A stretch of 64,000 nt of DNA from Candidatus Eisenbacteria bacterium (GCA_035577985.1 DATJZY010000093.1:1-64000), one strand, 5' to 3'. Numbered from the stretch's first letter, positions 44,783-56,051 are shown. Numbers and translations are program-made. Notes: generated by a model from the sequence alone, not told the origin.

Positions 44783-45425
44783 CGCCACCAGCGCTTCGAT
44801 TCTCGAACTTTTCAGCCTGCGGCTGGGATTCTCGCTCACCCCCGATGCCATCCGCAGGATCGATCGCTTCCTCGACACGCTGGAACTCTGGAACCGCCGG
44901 CTCCGTCTGACCGGCACACAGAGCCGCGAACAGTTGATCCAGCACCACGTCGCCGACGCGTTGGCCTGCGTTCCCTTGCTGCCGGGGGCTGGCGAGGTGC
45001 TCGATCTCGGAACGGGGGCAGGCTTCCCTGGCGTGGTCCTCTCCTGTGTGAGTCCCGATCAGACCGTGACGCTCCTCGATTCCCGGCAGCGCCCCGTGAG
45101 CTTCTTGAACGAAGTCATCCGGGTCGCCGATCTCCAGGGAGCACGCACGATCCTCCTTCGGGCAGAGGATGCGGCCAGGGACGGGCGACTGGCCGGCCGC
45201 CAGACGCTCGTGACGTCGAGAGCGATTCGTCCCGATACGTTCTTCCGACTCGCGAAGCCGCTACTTGCCCCGGGCGGCCTCGCGGTGTCGATGCAAGCGC
45301 CGGCCGTTTCCCCGGAAACGATCCGAGCGATGGTTGCACCGCTCCGCCTGGAGCTCGTCGAGCTGCGAGACTACCGTCTTCCCGACGGCGATCCCCGACG
45401 GCTCGTCGTCTGCCGCGTCTCCTAG
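44775..45425 (+). CDS. rsmG: 16S rRNA m7G527 methyltransferase RsmG (GidB)
   Basis: 216 residues from GTG 44775, overlapping jag by 8 bp. It methylates G527 of 16S rRNA. Substrate helices RFLDTLELWNRRLRLTGTQS and IQHHVADALACVPLLPG precede the SAM loop VLDLGTGAGFPGVVLSCVSP, then LLDSRQRPVSFLNEVI and the TSRAIRPDTFFRLAKPLLAP catalytic region. Loss of the gene confers low-level streptomycin resistance in other bacteria; this copy looks intact. Confidence 0.95.
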   Translation: MPSATSASILELFSLRLGFSLTPDAIRRIDRFLDTLELWNRRLRLTGTQSREQLIQHHVADALACVPLLPGAGEVLDLGTGAGFPGVVLSCVSPDQTVTLLDSRQRPVSFLNEVIRVADLQGARTILLRAEDAARDGRLAGRQTLVTSRAIRPDTFFRLAKPLLAPGGLAVSMQAPAVSPETIRAMVAPLRLELVELRDYRLPDGDPRRLVVCRVS

Positions 45426-45481
45426 CCCGGTTCACGGTGCCGCCGCGCTGTGCTAACAGGGCGCTGGCGGGAAGGCTGGGG

Positions 45482-46273
45482 ATGGGGCGCATCATCGCGG
45501 TCGCGAACCAGAAGGGCGGAGTCGGCAAGACGACGACCGCGGTCAACATCGCCGCCGCGCTCGCGCTCGACGGACTCAGAACGCTGCTCGTCGATTGCGA
45601 TCCCCAGGCGAGCGCAACCACCGGACTCGGCGTTCGTCCGGGCGAGGGGCAGGCGACGACGTACGATCTGCTGATCGGCGACCACATTCCCGCCGGCGTC
45701 GTATGTGGCACGAGCATCGAGCAACTCGATCTCATCCCAGCGACGCGCGATCTCGTCGGTGCGGAGATCGAGCTCGTCGGGCTCGCGCGCCGCGAATTTC
45801 GGCTACGCGATCGCCTGATGCCGATCGCGCAGCCGTACGATTTCACGATCATCGATTCGCCGCCCTCGCTGAGTCTGCTGACGGTGAACGCCCTGTGCGC
45901 CGCCGATGGCGTCCTCGTGCCGCTCCAGGCGGAATATTACGCGCTCGAAGGTCTCACGGCGCTGCTCGACACGATCGGTCGCGTGCGCGACGCGCTGAAT
46001 CCGACGCTCGCGCTCGACGGCCTCGTACTGACCATGTTCGACGGGCGGAACAGCCTCGCGCAGCAGGTGCAGACGGAAGTACGGACACACTTCGGCGATC
46101 AGGTCTTCCGGACCGTCATCCCACGCAACGTCCGGCTTTCGGAGTGCCCCAGCCACGGCCTGTCGGTGCTGCAGTACGATCCGCGGTCGCGCGGAGCGGT
46201 CGCCTATCGGGCGCTCGCGCGCGAGATCGCGACGCCGCGAGCGATCCGTGAGCCGGTCGCTGCAGAGGCTTGA
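45482..46273 (+). CDS. parA: Chromosome-partitioning ATPase ParA (Soj)
   Basis: 263 residues from ATG 45482. Deviant Walker A is in IIAVANQKGGVGKTTTAVNI, followed by LLVDCDPQASATTGLGVRPG, FTIIDSPPSLSLLTVNALCA and the mid-region YYALEGLTALLDTIGRVRDA; a C-terminal VFRTVIPRNVRLSECPSHGL completes the Soj pattern. It lacks the N-terminal helix-turn-helix of plasmid ParA. The ATPase gradient on the nucleoid moves ParB-parS complexes; parB begins right after it. Confidence 0.96.
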   Translation: MGRIIAVANQKGGVGKTTTAVNIAAALALDGLRTLLVDCDPQASATTGLGVRPGEGQATTYDLLIGDHIPAGVVCGTSIEQLDLIPATRDLVGAEIELVGLARREFRLRDRLMPIAQPYDFTIIDSPPSLSLLTVNALCAADGVLVPLQAEYYALEGLTALLDTIGRVRDALNPTLALDGLVLTMFDGRNSLAQQVQTEVRTHFGDQVFRTVIPRNVRLSECPSHGLSVLQYDPRSRGAVAYRALAREIATPRAIREPVAAEA

Positions 46274-46297
46274 ATGATAGATAGCATGGAGGCGAGA

Positions 46298-47170
46298 ATG
46301 CGCAAAGCGTTGGGTCGCGGCCTCGAGGCGTTGCTGCCGGGAGCCCCCACCGAACCCGCACAGCCACAGACGCGGGACCGGATCCCGCTGGCCGAGATCC
46401 GCCCCAATCCCGACCAGCCGCGGCGCCATTTCGAGGAGGCCGCCCTGGAGAGCCTCGCCCAGTCCATCCGCCGTCGGGGGCTCCTCCAGCCCCTGGTCGT
46501 GCGCCGAGTGGACGGCGGATACGAGCTGATCGCCGGCGAGCGCCGCCTGCGGGCCGCCCAGCGGGCGGGACTCGACGTCGTGCCGGTGGTCGTGCGCGAG
46601 GCCGGCCCACAGGAGCGTCTCGAGATCGCCCTCATCGAAAACCTCCAGCGCGAGGACCTGACCCCGCTCGAAGAGGCCGAAGCCTACCGCCACCTGATCG
46701 AGGTCTATGCGCTCACGCAGGACGAGGTGGCGCAGGCCGTAGGCAAGAGCCGCCCGGCCGTGGCGAACGCGATTCGGCTCCTCTCGCTCCCGGACGCCGT
46801 CAAGGCGCAGCTCGAGGGCGGGGAGCTCAGCGCGGGCCATGCCCGAGCCGTGCTGTCGATCGACGGCCAGCGGGACCGGATCGAGTTTGCCCGCGAGCTC
46901 GTCGCCGACAAGGCGACCAAGGGGGAAGCCGAGCGCCGAGCCCAGGCCCGACGCACGAGGGAGACCCGCCCCGGAGCGCCGACCCGCCGGCGCGCGGAGG
47001 ACCCGCATTGGCGATCGCTCGCCGAGGAGCTGACCAGGGCCCTCGGAACGCGCGTGCGCCTGCACCCTCGGGCGCGCGGCGGCACGATCGAGATCGAGTT
47101 CTACTCCGAGGCGGAGCTCACGCGGCTGGTCGACCGGCTTCGGGGTGCGGAACGCGCGCGAGCGTTTTGA
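46298..47170 (+). CDS. parB: Chromosome-partitioning protein ParB
   Basis: 290 residues. ATG 46298 is preferred because GGAGG lies five bases before it and the family start MRKALGRGLEALLPG follows; ATG 46274, overlapping the parA stop, would add eight residues. ParB/CTPase domain: IPLAEIRPNPDQPRRHF, the GERRLRAAQRAG phosphate loop, ENLQREDLTPLEEAEAYRHL; helix-turn-helix LTQDEVAQAVGKSRPAVANA; C-terminal dimerisation helix GTIEIEFYSEAELTRLVDRL. It loads at parS and slides as a CTP clamp. No full parS palindrome was found by eye in the window. Confidence 0.96.
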   Translation: MRKALGRGLEALLPGAPTEPAQPQTRDRIPLAEIRPNPDQPRRHFEEAALESLAQSIRRRGLLQPLVVRRVDGGYELIAGERRLRAAQRAGLDVVPVVVREAGPQERLEIALIENLQREDLTPLEEAEAYRHLIEVYALTQDEVAQAVGKSRPAVANAIRLLSLPDAVKAQLEGGELSAGHARAVLSIDGQRDRIEFARELVADKATKGEAERRAQARRTRETRPGAPTRRRAEDPHWRSLAEELTRALGTRVRLHPRARGGTIEIEFYSEAELTRLVDRLRGAERARAF

Positions 47171-47266
47171 CTCCATCTCCGAGCCGGTGCTAGAACCGCC
47201 CGGCTGTCCTTCAGGTGACCACCGCGGCCGTCGGGGCGAACTCGGCGACGCCCTCGGAGTACGTCG

Positions 47267-47836
47267 ATGGCAATTTTCGGCAAGGATCGTGAGCGGGGGG
47301 AGCGAACGCGCCTCGGGTCGTTCGAGGGCCCTGCACCATCCGGTGGAACATCGCCCGCGGAGGGGGAGATGCAGGAGCGCGACAGGGCGAGAACGACTGG
47401 TGACGAAAGCACCGGATCGAATGCATTTCTCGGCAAAGGAACACGGATTGTCGGCAAGATCTTCTTCGAAGGGCCCGCGCGCATCGAAGGCGCCGTCGAA
47501 GGCGAGATCAGTGCACAGGACACGCTCACCATCGGCGAGAGCGCGGTCGTGAATGCGCAGATCACGGGCAACTCCGTGATCGTCCATGGCCGCGTCACCG
47601 GTGACGTCAACGCGCGCAAGCGCCTCGAGATCCGCGCTCCGGGACGCCTGGTGGGTAACATCTCCACTCCGAGCCTCGTCATCTTCGAGGGGGTCGTCTT
47701 CGAGGGGCAGTGCAGCATGGGGAGCGATGCGCGCGCGACCGACAAGGATCGCAGAATGGCCATCGTCTTCCCGAAGGACGACCGGGAGGCGGGCCTCACG
47801 GCACCACCCCGCGCCGCCGGGGAGCTCGGGAAGTAG
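47267..47836 (+). CDS. Bactofilin (polymer-forming cytoskeletal protein)
   Basis: 189 residues. Disordered polar N-terminus (1-50), the bactofilin right-handed beta-helix about 52-150 (FLGKGTRIVGKIFFEGPARI, EGAVEGEISAQDTLTIGESA, SVIVHGRVTGDVNARKRLEI) and a basic/acidic tail. Bactofilins polymerise without nucleotide and often organise ParAB or cell-wall enzymes. In myxobacteria a bactofilin scaffold positions ParB-parS, and this gene stands directly between parB and the ATP synthase genes. Confidence 0.93.
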   Translation: MAIFGKDRERGERTRLGSFEGPAPSGGTSPAEGEMQERDRARTTGDESTGSNAFLGKGTRIVGKIFFEGPARIEGAVEGEISAQDTLTIGESAVVNAQITGNSVIVHGRVTGDVNARKRLEIRAPGRLVGNISTPSLVIFEGVVFEGQCSMGSDARATDKDRRMAIVFPKDDREAGLTAPPRAAGELGK

Positions 47837-47884
47837 GAGAGCGTCGGCTTCCACGCGACCCGCGCTCCTCCCCGACCGGAATCC

Positions 47885-48319
47885 ATGGAAATCCCCGAAG
47901 AGTTCTTCAAGGTCCTGCTCGTCCAGATTGCGCTCTTCGTGGGGCTTTGGATGGTGCTGAAGCGCTTCTGGTTCGAGCCGGCACTGAAGGTCATCGCGGC
48001 GCGCGAGAAGCGTTCCCACGGAGCCATCGCCGAGGCGAAGGCCGCCCAGGACGAAGCGGCGCGTCTTCGACGCGAGCACGCCGCGGCGCTCGACCAGGCC
48101 AAGAGCGAAGCACAGCGCGACGTCCAGGAGCTCCTGCGTGAAGCCGAAGTGCAGCAACGAACGCTGATCACCGAAGCGACCGAGCAGGCGCATCGGACGA
48201 TGGGCGAAGTGCGCAGCCAGATCGAACGGGAGGTCGCGTCCGCCCGGCAGCAGCTGCGCGCCGACGTCCAGGCCATGGCCAGGGAAGTCGCGAAGACCGT
48301 CTTGGGACGCGCGATCTGA
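47885..48319 (+). CDS. atpF': ATP synthase F0 subunit b'
   Basis: 144 residues: one N-terminal transmembrane helix (FKVLLVQIALFVGLWMVLKR) and a long charged coiled coil (SHGAIAEAKAAQDEAARLRR to MAREVAKTVLGRAI). Position before a second b-type gene marks it as b', as in cyanobacteria and Geobacter-like bacteria whose peripheral stalk is a b/b' heterodimer. It begins 48 bp after the bactofilin gene. Confidence 0.92.
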   Translation: MEIPEEFFKVLLVQIALFVGLWMVLKRFWFEPALKVIAAREKRSHGAIAEAKAAQDEAARLRREHAAALDQAKSEAQRDVQELLREAEVQQRTLITEATEQAHRTMGEVRSQIEREVASARQQLRADVQAMAREVAKTVLGRAI

Positions 48320-48320
48320 C

Positions 48321-48821
48321 ATGGAGCACGGGGGCCACGAGCCGTCCATCACGGAGCTGGGTTGGCCGCTGGTCAACTTCCTGCTGTTCGTGGGGCTGCT
48401 CGTCTGGCAGCTGCGCGGGCCGATTCGCGAATTCTTCCGCGCGCGCACGGAGCGTCTCCGCGACGAGCTCGCCGCCGGCGAGCAGGCGCGCAAAGAGGCC
48501 GAGGCGCTGCGCGCACGGCTCGCGAAGGACCTCGCCGATCTTCCCGCCACGCGCGACCGGCTGAAGGCCGATCTCCTCGCGACGGCGGGGCGCGAGCGCG
48601 ATCAGATGATCGCGCAGGGCAAGGAGACGGCCGAGCGCATCCGGAACGATGCCAAGCTGCTCGCCGCGCAGGAGCTGGCTACGGCGCGGCGCGCGCTCCG
48701 TCAGGAGCTGGTCGGCGACGTCGTTCGGGAGGCGGGTCGGCTCGTGCAGGGCGCGCTCGCCCCCCAGGACCAGGAGCGGTTCGTGCGCGAGTTCGTCGAC
48801 GCCGCGAGGTCGGCGTCGTGA
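48321..48821 (+). CDS. atpF: ATP synthase F0 subunit b
   Basis: 166 residues: N-terminal membrane helix (LGWPLVNFLLFVGLLVWQLR) then a coiled coil (REFFRARTERLRDELAAGEQ onward) ending RLVQGALAPQDQERFVREFV. The second stalk partner of b'. One base separates it from the atpF' stop; its stop overlaps the atpH start. Confidence 0.94.
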   Translation: MEHGGHEPSITELGWPLVNFLLFVGLLVWQLRGPIREFFRARTERLRDELAAGEQARKEAEALRARLAKDLADLPATRDRLKADLLATAGRERDQMIAQGKETAERIRNDAKLLAAQELATARRALRQELVGDVVREAGRLVQGALAPQDQERFVREFVDAARSAS

Positions 48822-49363
48822 CCGGCGGCCTCGGTCGACGCTACGCGCAGGCATTGATCGGCCTCGCGCGCGATGGGGGTACGCTCGTCACGGCGGGCGA
48901 AGAGCTGGCACGGGCCGCGGCAACGTTCGCGACGCCCGAGCTCCGCAACGTCGTGATCAATCCCGGAGTCGCCGCGGTCAGGCGCCGCGCGGTCGTGGAC
49001 GCGACGGTCACCAAGCTCGGCGTCTCGACGATCGTGGGGAACCTGATTCGCCTGCTGGGCGATCGGGATCGCCTCGCGGTGCTGGATGACGTCGCGCGCG
49101 CGTACGATGCGCTCGTCGATCGCGAGCTCGGCCGCGCGCGGGTGAAGATCCGCAGCGTGACGAAGCTCACCGACGTCCAGATCGCCGAGCTCGAGCAACT
49201 CGCACGGCGACTCACCGGGAAGAGCCAGATCGTCGTGTCCACCGAGATCGATCCCGCGCTCATCGGTGGCGTCGTGCTCGATGCCAGCGGCACCGTGTAC
49301 GACGGCAGCGTCAAGACTCAGCTCGCCCGCCTGGCCGGCAGCATGGCCGGCGAGGGGGCGTAA
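48818..49363 (+). CDS. atpH: ATP synthase F1 subunit delta
   Basis: 181 residues from GTG 48818 (GTGA overlap with atpF). GGLGRRYAQALIGLARDGGT opens the helical N-domain that caps alpha; the C-domain has RVKIRSVTKLTDVQIAELEQ and the conserved STEIDPALIGGVVLDASGTV YDGSVKTQL end. It joins the stalk to the F1 head. Confidence 0.94.
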   Translation: MTGGLGRRYAQALIGLARDGGTLVTAGEELARAAATFATPELRNVVINPGVAAVRRRAVVDATVTKLGVSTIVGNLIRLLGDRDRLAVLDDVARAYDALVDRELGRARVKIRSVTKLTDVQIAELEQLARRLTGKSQIVVSTEIDPALIGGVVLDASGTVYDGSVKTQLARLAGSMAGEGA

Positions 49364-49384
49364 ACGACCGGGGGGAATGGTTTG

Positions 49385-50893
49385 ATGCAGATCAACGCTG
49401 CGGAAATCAGCGACATCATCCGCCAGCAGATCAAGGACTATCAGAAGCAGGTCGAAGTACGGGAGACCGGGCTGGTCCTCTCGTGCGGCGACGGCATCGC
49501 GCGCGTCTACGGGCTCGACAAGGTCGCGGCCGGGGAGCTCGTCGAGTTTCCGCACAACGTCTTCGGCCTCGTGCTGAACCTCGAAGAGGACAACGTCGGC
49601 GTGGCGCTCATGGGCGAGGCCGACCTCATCAAGGAAGGCGACGAGGTTCGTCGGACGGGGCGCATCGCAGAGGTGCCGGTCGGCGAGGCGCTGCTCGGAC
49701 GCGTCGTGAACGCGCTCGGGCAGCCGGTCGACGGCAAGGGCGCGATCAAGACGCCGCACTCCCGGCGCATCGAGCTGAAGGCGCCCGGCATCATCGCACG
49801 CGAGCCCGTGAAGATGCCGCTGCAGACTGGGCTCAAGCCCATCGATGCCATGATCCCGATCGGACGCGGCCAGCGCGAGCTGATCATCGGCGATCGCCAG
49901 ACCGGCAAGACCGCGGTCGCCATCGACACGATCATCAACCAGCGCGGCGGCGACGTGCAGTGCTTCTACGTCGCGATCGGCCAAAAGCGCTCGACGGTCG
50001 CGCAGGTCGTCGACCGGCTCTCCAAGTTCGGTGCCATGGACTACACGACAGTCGTCGTTGCGTCGGCGTCGGACCCGGCGCCGATGCAGTTCATCGCGCC
50101 CTACAGCGGCTGCACGATGGGCGAGTATTTCCGCGACAGCGGACGGCACGCCCTCGTGATCTACGACGATCTTTCCAAGCAGGCGACCGCGTATCGCCAG
50201 CTCTCGCTGCTCCTGCGGCGTCCGCCGGGCCGCGAAGCGTACCCGGGCGACGTCTTCTACTTGCATTCGCGCCTCCTCGAGCGCGCCGCGAAGATGAGCC
50301 CCGAGCAGGGCGGTGGCTCGCTGACCGCGTTGCCGATCATCGAAACGCAGGCAGGCGACGTGTCCGCGTACATCCCGACCAACGTGATCTCGATCACGGA
50401 CGGCCAGATCTTCCTCGAGAGCGATCTCTTCTACGCCGGCGTTCGACCCGCGGTGAACGTCGGCATCTCCGTGTCTCGCGTCGGCGGCAACGCCCAGATC
50501 AAGGCCATGAAGAAGGTCGCGGGACCCCTGCGCCTCGAGCTGGCGCAGTACCGCGAGATGGCGGCGTTCGCACAGTTCGGCTCGGACCTCGACGCCGCCA
50601 CCAAGCGGCAGCTCGATCGCGGCGTGCGCCTGGTCGAGGTGATGAAGCAGGGACAATACGTTCCCCTCGCCGTCGAGAAGCAGGTCGCCATCATCTACGC
50701 CGCGACGAACGGGTACCTGGACACCCTGCCCGTCGCGGCGCTCCAGCGCTACGAGCGTGAGCTCTACAACTTCCTCGAAGCCAAGCACCCGCAGACCCTT
50801 CCCGCCGTCAAGGAGAAGAAGGAGATCACGGACGACGTGAAGGCCAAGCTCGACGCTGCGCTGCAGGACTTCGCGAAAGTCTTCGCCGCCTAG
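49385..50893 (+). CDS. atpA: ATP synthase F1 subunit alpha
   Basis: 502 residues from ATG 49385; GGGGGAA lies upstream. Nucleotide-binding P-loop in [40 protein letters not shown] and the catalytic Arg finger region [20 protein letters not shown] are present. N-terminal helix [20 protein letters not shown] contacts delta. All six F1 landmarks agree with a functional non-catalytic subunit. Confidence 0.97.
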   Translation: MQINAAEISDIIRQQIKDYQKQVEVRETGLVLSCGDGIARVYGLDKVAAGELVEFPHNVFGLVLNLEEDNVGVALMGEADLIKEGDEVRRTGRIAEVPVGEALLGRVVNALGQPVDGKGAIKTPHSRRIELKAPGIIAREPVKMPLQTGLKPIDAMIPIGRGQRELIIGDRQTGKTAVAIDTIINQRGGDVQCFYVAIGQKRSTVAQVVDRLSKFGAMDYTTVVVASASDPAPMQFIAPYSGCTMGEYFRDSGRHALVIYDDLSKQATAYRQLSLLLRRPPGREAYPGDVFYLHSRLLERAAKMSPEQGGGSLTALPIIETQAGDVSAYIPTNVISITDGQIFLESDLFYAGVRPAVNVGISVSRVGGNAQIKAMKKVAGPLRLELAQYREMAAFAQFGSDLDAATKRQLDRGVRLVEVMKQGQYVPLAVEKQVAIIYAATNGYLDTLPVAALQRYERELYNFLEAKHPQTLPAVKEKKEITDDVKAKLDAALQDFAKVFAA

Positions 50894-50898
50894 CCGCG

Positions 50899-53195
<2,297 letters not shown>

Positions 53196-53196
53196 G

Positions 53197-53460
53197 ATGG
53201 CGACCCGACTGCGCCTGCGCGTCTACAGCCCCGAGCGCCAGCTCGTGGACGCCGACGTCTCCGAGGTGACGGCTCCCGGAGCGTTCGGCGAGATCGGCGT
53301 CCTGCCCGATCACGCGGCGCTCGTGACCGCGCTCGAGCCCGGAACGCTCTCGTACAAGGACGGCGCGACCACGACCCGGCTCACGATCGGCGGCGGCTTT
53401 GCCGAGGTGCGCGACAACGTGATGACCGTGCTCGCCGACTCGGCGCAGGTGGAGGCGTAG
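53197..53460 (+). CDS. atpC: ATP synthase F1 subunit epsilon (short form)
   Basis: 87 residues: the beta-sandwich domain only (RLRLRVYSPERQLVDADVSE, GAFGEIGVLPDHAALVTALE, FAEVRDNVMTVLADSAQ). The C-terminal helical hairpin that inhibits rotation in E. coli is missing, giving a short epsilon like those of chlorobi and some deltaproteobacteria. It is last in the F1 operon, one base after atpD. Confidence 0.94.
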   Translation: MATRLRLRVYSPERQLVDADVSEVTAPGAFGEIGVLPDHAALVTALEPGTLSYKDGATTTRLTIGGGFAEVRDNVMTVLADSAQVEA

Positions 53461-53479
53461 CGGTTCGACGGCGAACCGC
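53460..53479 (+). terminator. Hairpin after atpC (possible terminator)
   Basis: GCGGTTCG-ACGG-CGAACCGC makes a perfect 8-bp stem with a four-base loop starting at the last base of the atpC stop codon. No T-run follows, so it could be a weak or Rho-assisted terminator of the ATP synthase operon or an mRNA end stabiliser. Confidence 0.35.
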
Positions 53480-53488
53480 GGGCGTCGC

Positions 53489-54235
53489 ATGGGCAGGCTC
53501 GATGGCAAGACCGCGCTGGTGACCGGCGGCGGCCGCGGCATCGGGCGCGGCATCGTGCTCGAGTTCGCCCGCGAAGGCGCCGACGTCGCGATCAACTACC
53601 GTCGGGACAAGGATGCCGCCGAGACGACCGTGCGCGACGTCCAGGGGCTCGGTCGCCGGGCGATCGCCGTGCGCGGCGACGTCAGCCAGTGGGACCAGGT
53701 GTCGGCGATGGTCGCGGAGGCGGTCGGCTTTCTCGGTGGGCTCGACATCGCGGTCGCGAACTCCGGTGTGGCGTCGAGGTTTCAGACCGTCGCAGACCTC
53801 GATCCGGGCGAGTGGAAGCGCGTGACGTCGACGGATCTCGACGGCGCGTTCTACACGGCCAAGGCCGTCATCCCTCACGTCGTCGCGCGCAAGGGCGTGG
53901 TGCTCTTCATATCCTCGGTCGGGGCCGACATGGCAGCCGCTCGCGGCGCGCCCTATCACTCGTCCAAAGCGGCCGTGAACGCGCTCGCGCGCGTCCTCGC
54001 CAAGGAGGTCGCCTCCGCCGGCGTACGGGTCAACTGCATCGCGCCGGGTCTCGTGCGCTCCGACATGGGAAACAAGCTGATCGGATTCTTCGGCGAGGGG
54101 CTCGTCCAGACGATCCCGCTCGGCCGCGCCGGCGAGCCCGTCGACATCGGACGGGCGGCCGTCTTCCTCGCCTCCGATGACGGTGGATGGATCACGGGCA
54201 AGATCCTCCGCGTCGACGGCGGCGCCTGCATGTAG
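53489..54235 (+). CDS. Short-chain dehydrogenase/reductase (FabG-like)
   Basis: 248 residues. NAD(P) loop TGGGRGIGRGIVLEFA, NSGVA at the usual NNAG position, catalytic Ser in VLFISSVGADM, Tyr-xxx-Lys in APYHSSKAAVNALARVLAKE, and the C-terminal GGWITGKILRVDGGACM. Beta-ketoacyl reductase or hydroxyacyl dehydrogenase activity is likely but the substrate is not known. It lies 28 bp after atpC, behind the hairpin, and 74 bp before a TetR gene. Confidence 0.9.
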   Translation: MGRLDGKTALVTGGGRGIGRGIVLEFAREGADVAINYRRDKDAAETTVRDVQGLGRRAIAVRGDVSQWDQVSAMVAEAVGFLGGLDIAVANSGVASRFQTVADLDPGEWKRVTSTDLDGAFYTAKAVIPHVVARKGVVLFISSVGADMAAARGAPYHSSKAAVNALARVLAKEVASAGVRVNCIAPGLVRSDMGNKLIGFFGEGLVQTIPLGRAGEPVDIGRAAVFLASDDGGWITGKILRVDGGACM

Positions 54236-54271
54236 GGGCTTGCGGGGTGGTGCAGCGACCTGATTTCCCCG

Positions 54272-54311
54272 TTGACAGGGCGCGTCACCGAAGATACTGA
54301 ACGTTTAGTAT
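54272..54311 (+). promoter_or_regulatory. Promoter and palindromic operator of the TetR gene
   Basis: TTGACA at 54272-54277 is followed at 54294-54311 by a near-perfect palindrome, ATACT-GAACGTTT-AGTAT (16 of 18 bases symmetric), whose right end overlaps the ATG of the TetR gene at 54310. A weak -10 (GATACT) lies inside the palindrome. The arrangement would let the TetR protein shut off its own promoter. Confidence 0.6.
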
Positions 54312-54963
54312 GTCGCCCGTCGGCCGGCCCAGGCGAGCGGAGCGCGCCGAACCCTCGCGCAAGCACTTGATGGCGGCAGCCATCGATTGCTTCGCCCGCC
54401 TCGGCTACCAGGGCACCTCGATCGACCGCATCGCCCGCCACGCGGGCGTGACCAAAGGCGCGCTCTACTACCACTTCCGGGACAAGGAAGAGCTCCTCTT
54501 CGAGGCCGTGAGCGACCGCGTCGGCGGCTTCGAGCAGCACGTGCTCGCCGAGGTCGGGCCGTCGATCGACACGATCGGCGCGCTCCGCCGGGTCATCGAC
54601 GCCTGCTTCTTTCACGCCACGGTTTCGAACCACCGGCGCTTCATCATCACCCTCATGGTCGAGGCGCTCGACACGAATCCGCAGCTCTCGGCCAAGTTCC
54701 AGCGCATCCTGCGGCGCATGCGCGCCTTCCTCGCCGAGGTCGTGCGGCGCGGTCAGGAGGCCGGGACGGTTCGAGCCGAGCTCGACGCCGAGCAAACGGC
54801 GGCGCTCGTCGCCGGCGCGATCATGGGAGCCGAGATTCAACACTACCAGGATCCCGCCGAGGTCGATCTCCGCAGGGTCCTGGACACGCTGGTCGTGCAG
54901 CTCGCCGACTGGCTGACGCCGCGATCCAGGGCGGTCGCGACGACGGGAGGCTACGAAGCATGA
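54310..54963 (+). CDS. TetR/AcrR-family transcriptional regulator
   Basis: 217 residues. The helix-turn-helix is at about 20-65: LMAAAIDCFARLGYQGTSID, IARHAGVTKGALYYHFRDKE. The ligand domain follows (LRRVIDACFFHATVSNHRRF) with no recognised motif. The stop overlaps the start of the first acyl-CoA dehydrogenase (ATGA), so regulator and enzymes are one operon, and an acyl-CoA or fatty-acid ligand is likely. The start codon lies within the operator palindrome, leaving almost no 5' leader. Confidence 0.92.
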   Translation: MSPVGRPRRAERAEPSRKHLMAAAIDCFARLGYQGTSIDRIARHAGVTKGALYYHFRDKEELLFEAVSDRVGGFEQHVLAEVGPSIDTIGALRRVIDACFFHATVSNHRRFIITLMVEALDTNPQLSAKFQRILRRMRAFLAEVVRRGQEAGTVRAELDAEQTAALVAGAIMGAEIQHYQDPAEVDLRRVLDTLVVQLADWLTPRSRAVATTGGYEA

Positions 54964-56051
54964 TCAACTTTCAGCCGTCGGAGGAGCAGGAGCTCCTGCG
55001 CAAGACGCTCGCCTCCTTTGCGCGCGAGGTCGTGCGGCCGAATGCGCGCGAGGCCGACGAGAAGGAGCACGTCCCGGCGCCCGTCGTCGACAAGGGCTGG
55101 GAGCTCGGGCTCGTCCAGGACGCGATCCCCGAGGGCCTGGGCGGCTACGGCAGCCCCCGCTCGGCGATCGGGGGTACGTTCATCCTGGAGGAGCTCGGCT
55201 ACGGGAGCCTCGGCGTCGCGCTCCACCTCGTGACACCCCGTCTGTTCACGATCCCGCTGCTGGTGGCCGGTACCGACGAGCAGCGCGCCAAGTGGCTTCC
55301 GAAGTTCGCCGGAACGAGCTTCGCGGTCGGGACCGCCGCCTTCACGGAGCCCCGCTGGGACTTCGACCCGACCACCCTCGCCACCAGGGCCGAGCGCAGC
55401 GGCGCCGACTGGGTCCTCACCGGTGAGAAGTGCTTCGTCCCGCTCGCCGACAAAGCCGAGGCGATCCTCGTCTACGCGACCGCGCCGGACGGCCTCGCCG
55501 CGTTCGTCGTCGAACCTGGAGCGAACGGGCTCACCGTCGGCGAGCGCGAGAAGAACATGGGGATCAAGGCCCTCGACACCTTCGGCCTGACGCTTGCGGG
55601 GGTGCGCGTCCCCGCCGCCAGCCGGCTCGGCGGCGACGGAGCGAAGCTACAGGCGCTGGTCGACGCGCAGCACGTGGCCAGCGCCGCGGCGGCGGTGGGC
55701 GTCGGACGGGCCGCGTTCGACTATGCGCGCGACTATGCCAAGGAGCGCACGGCGTTCGGCGTGCCGATCGCGACCAAGCAGGCGATCGCGTTCATGCTCT
55801 CGAACATGGCGATCGAGATCGACGCCATGCGCCTGCTCGCCTGGGAAGCGGCGTGGCGGCTCGACCAGAGCCTCCCCGCCACACGGGAAGCGTACCTGGC
55901 CAAGCAGTACGCCGCCGACGCCGTGCTGAAGATCGCCGACAACGCCCTCCAGGTGCTGGGCGGCCACGGATACATCCGCGACCATCTGGTCGAGCTGTTC
56001 CTGCGCGACGCGCGCAGCTTCGGCACGATCGATGGCGTCGCCATCGTCTGA
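54960..56051 (+). CDS. Acyl-CoA dehydrogenase-like protein lacking the catalytic Glu
   Basis: 363 residues with acyl-CoA dehydrogenase domains: N-terminal helices (FQPSEEQELLRKTLASFARE), middle beta domain (TAAFTEPRWDFDPTTLATRA, ADWVLTGEKCFVPLADKAEA) and C-terminal bundle (VASAAAAVGVGRAAFDYARD, ALQVLGGHGYIRDHLVELFL). At the position of the catalytic Glu in the family IYEGT motif it reads TIDGV (Asp358), and the protein ends soon after. The usual TExxAGSD substrate motif is TEPRWDFD. With the complete partner gene 17 bp downstream this looks like the non-catalytic half of a heteromeric dehydrogenase. Confidence 0.88.
   Translation: MINFQPSEEQELLRKTLASFAREVVRPNAREADEKEHVPAPVVDKGWELGLVQDAIPEGLGGYGSPRSAIGGTFILEELGYGSLGVALHLVTPRLFTIPLLVAGTDEQRAKWLPKFAGTSFAVGTAAFTEPRWDFDPTTLATRAERSGADWVLTGEKCFVPLADKAEAILVYATAPDGLAAFVVEPGANGLTVGEREKNMGIKALDTFGLTLAGVRVPAASRLGGDGAKLQALVDAQHVASAAAAVGVGRAAFDYARDYAKERTAFGVPIATKQAIAFMLSNMAIEIDAMRLLAWEAAWRLDQSLPATREAYLAKQYAADAVLKIADNALQVLGGHGYIRDHLVELFLRDARSFGTIDGVAIV

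Noticed and set aside
45803-48550. 915-residue minus-strand frame opposite parA, parB, bactofilin and atpF'
   Set aside because: It runs antisense through four recognisable genes and has the low-complexity Arg/Ala/Leu composition of a GC-rich shadow frame.
48701-50788. 695-residue minus-strand frame opposite atpH and atpA
   Set aside because: Antisense shadow of clearly identified ATP synthase genes; no family resemblance.
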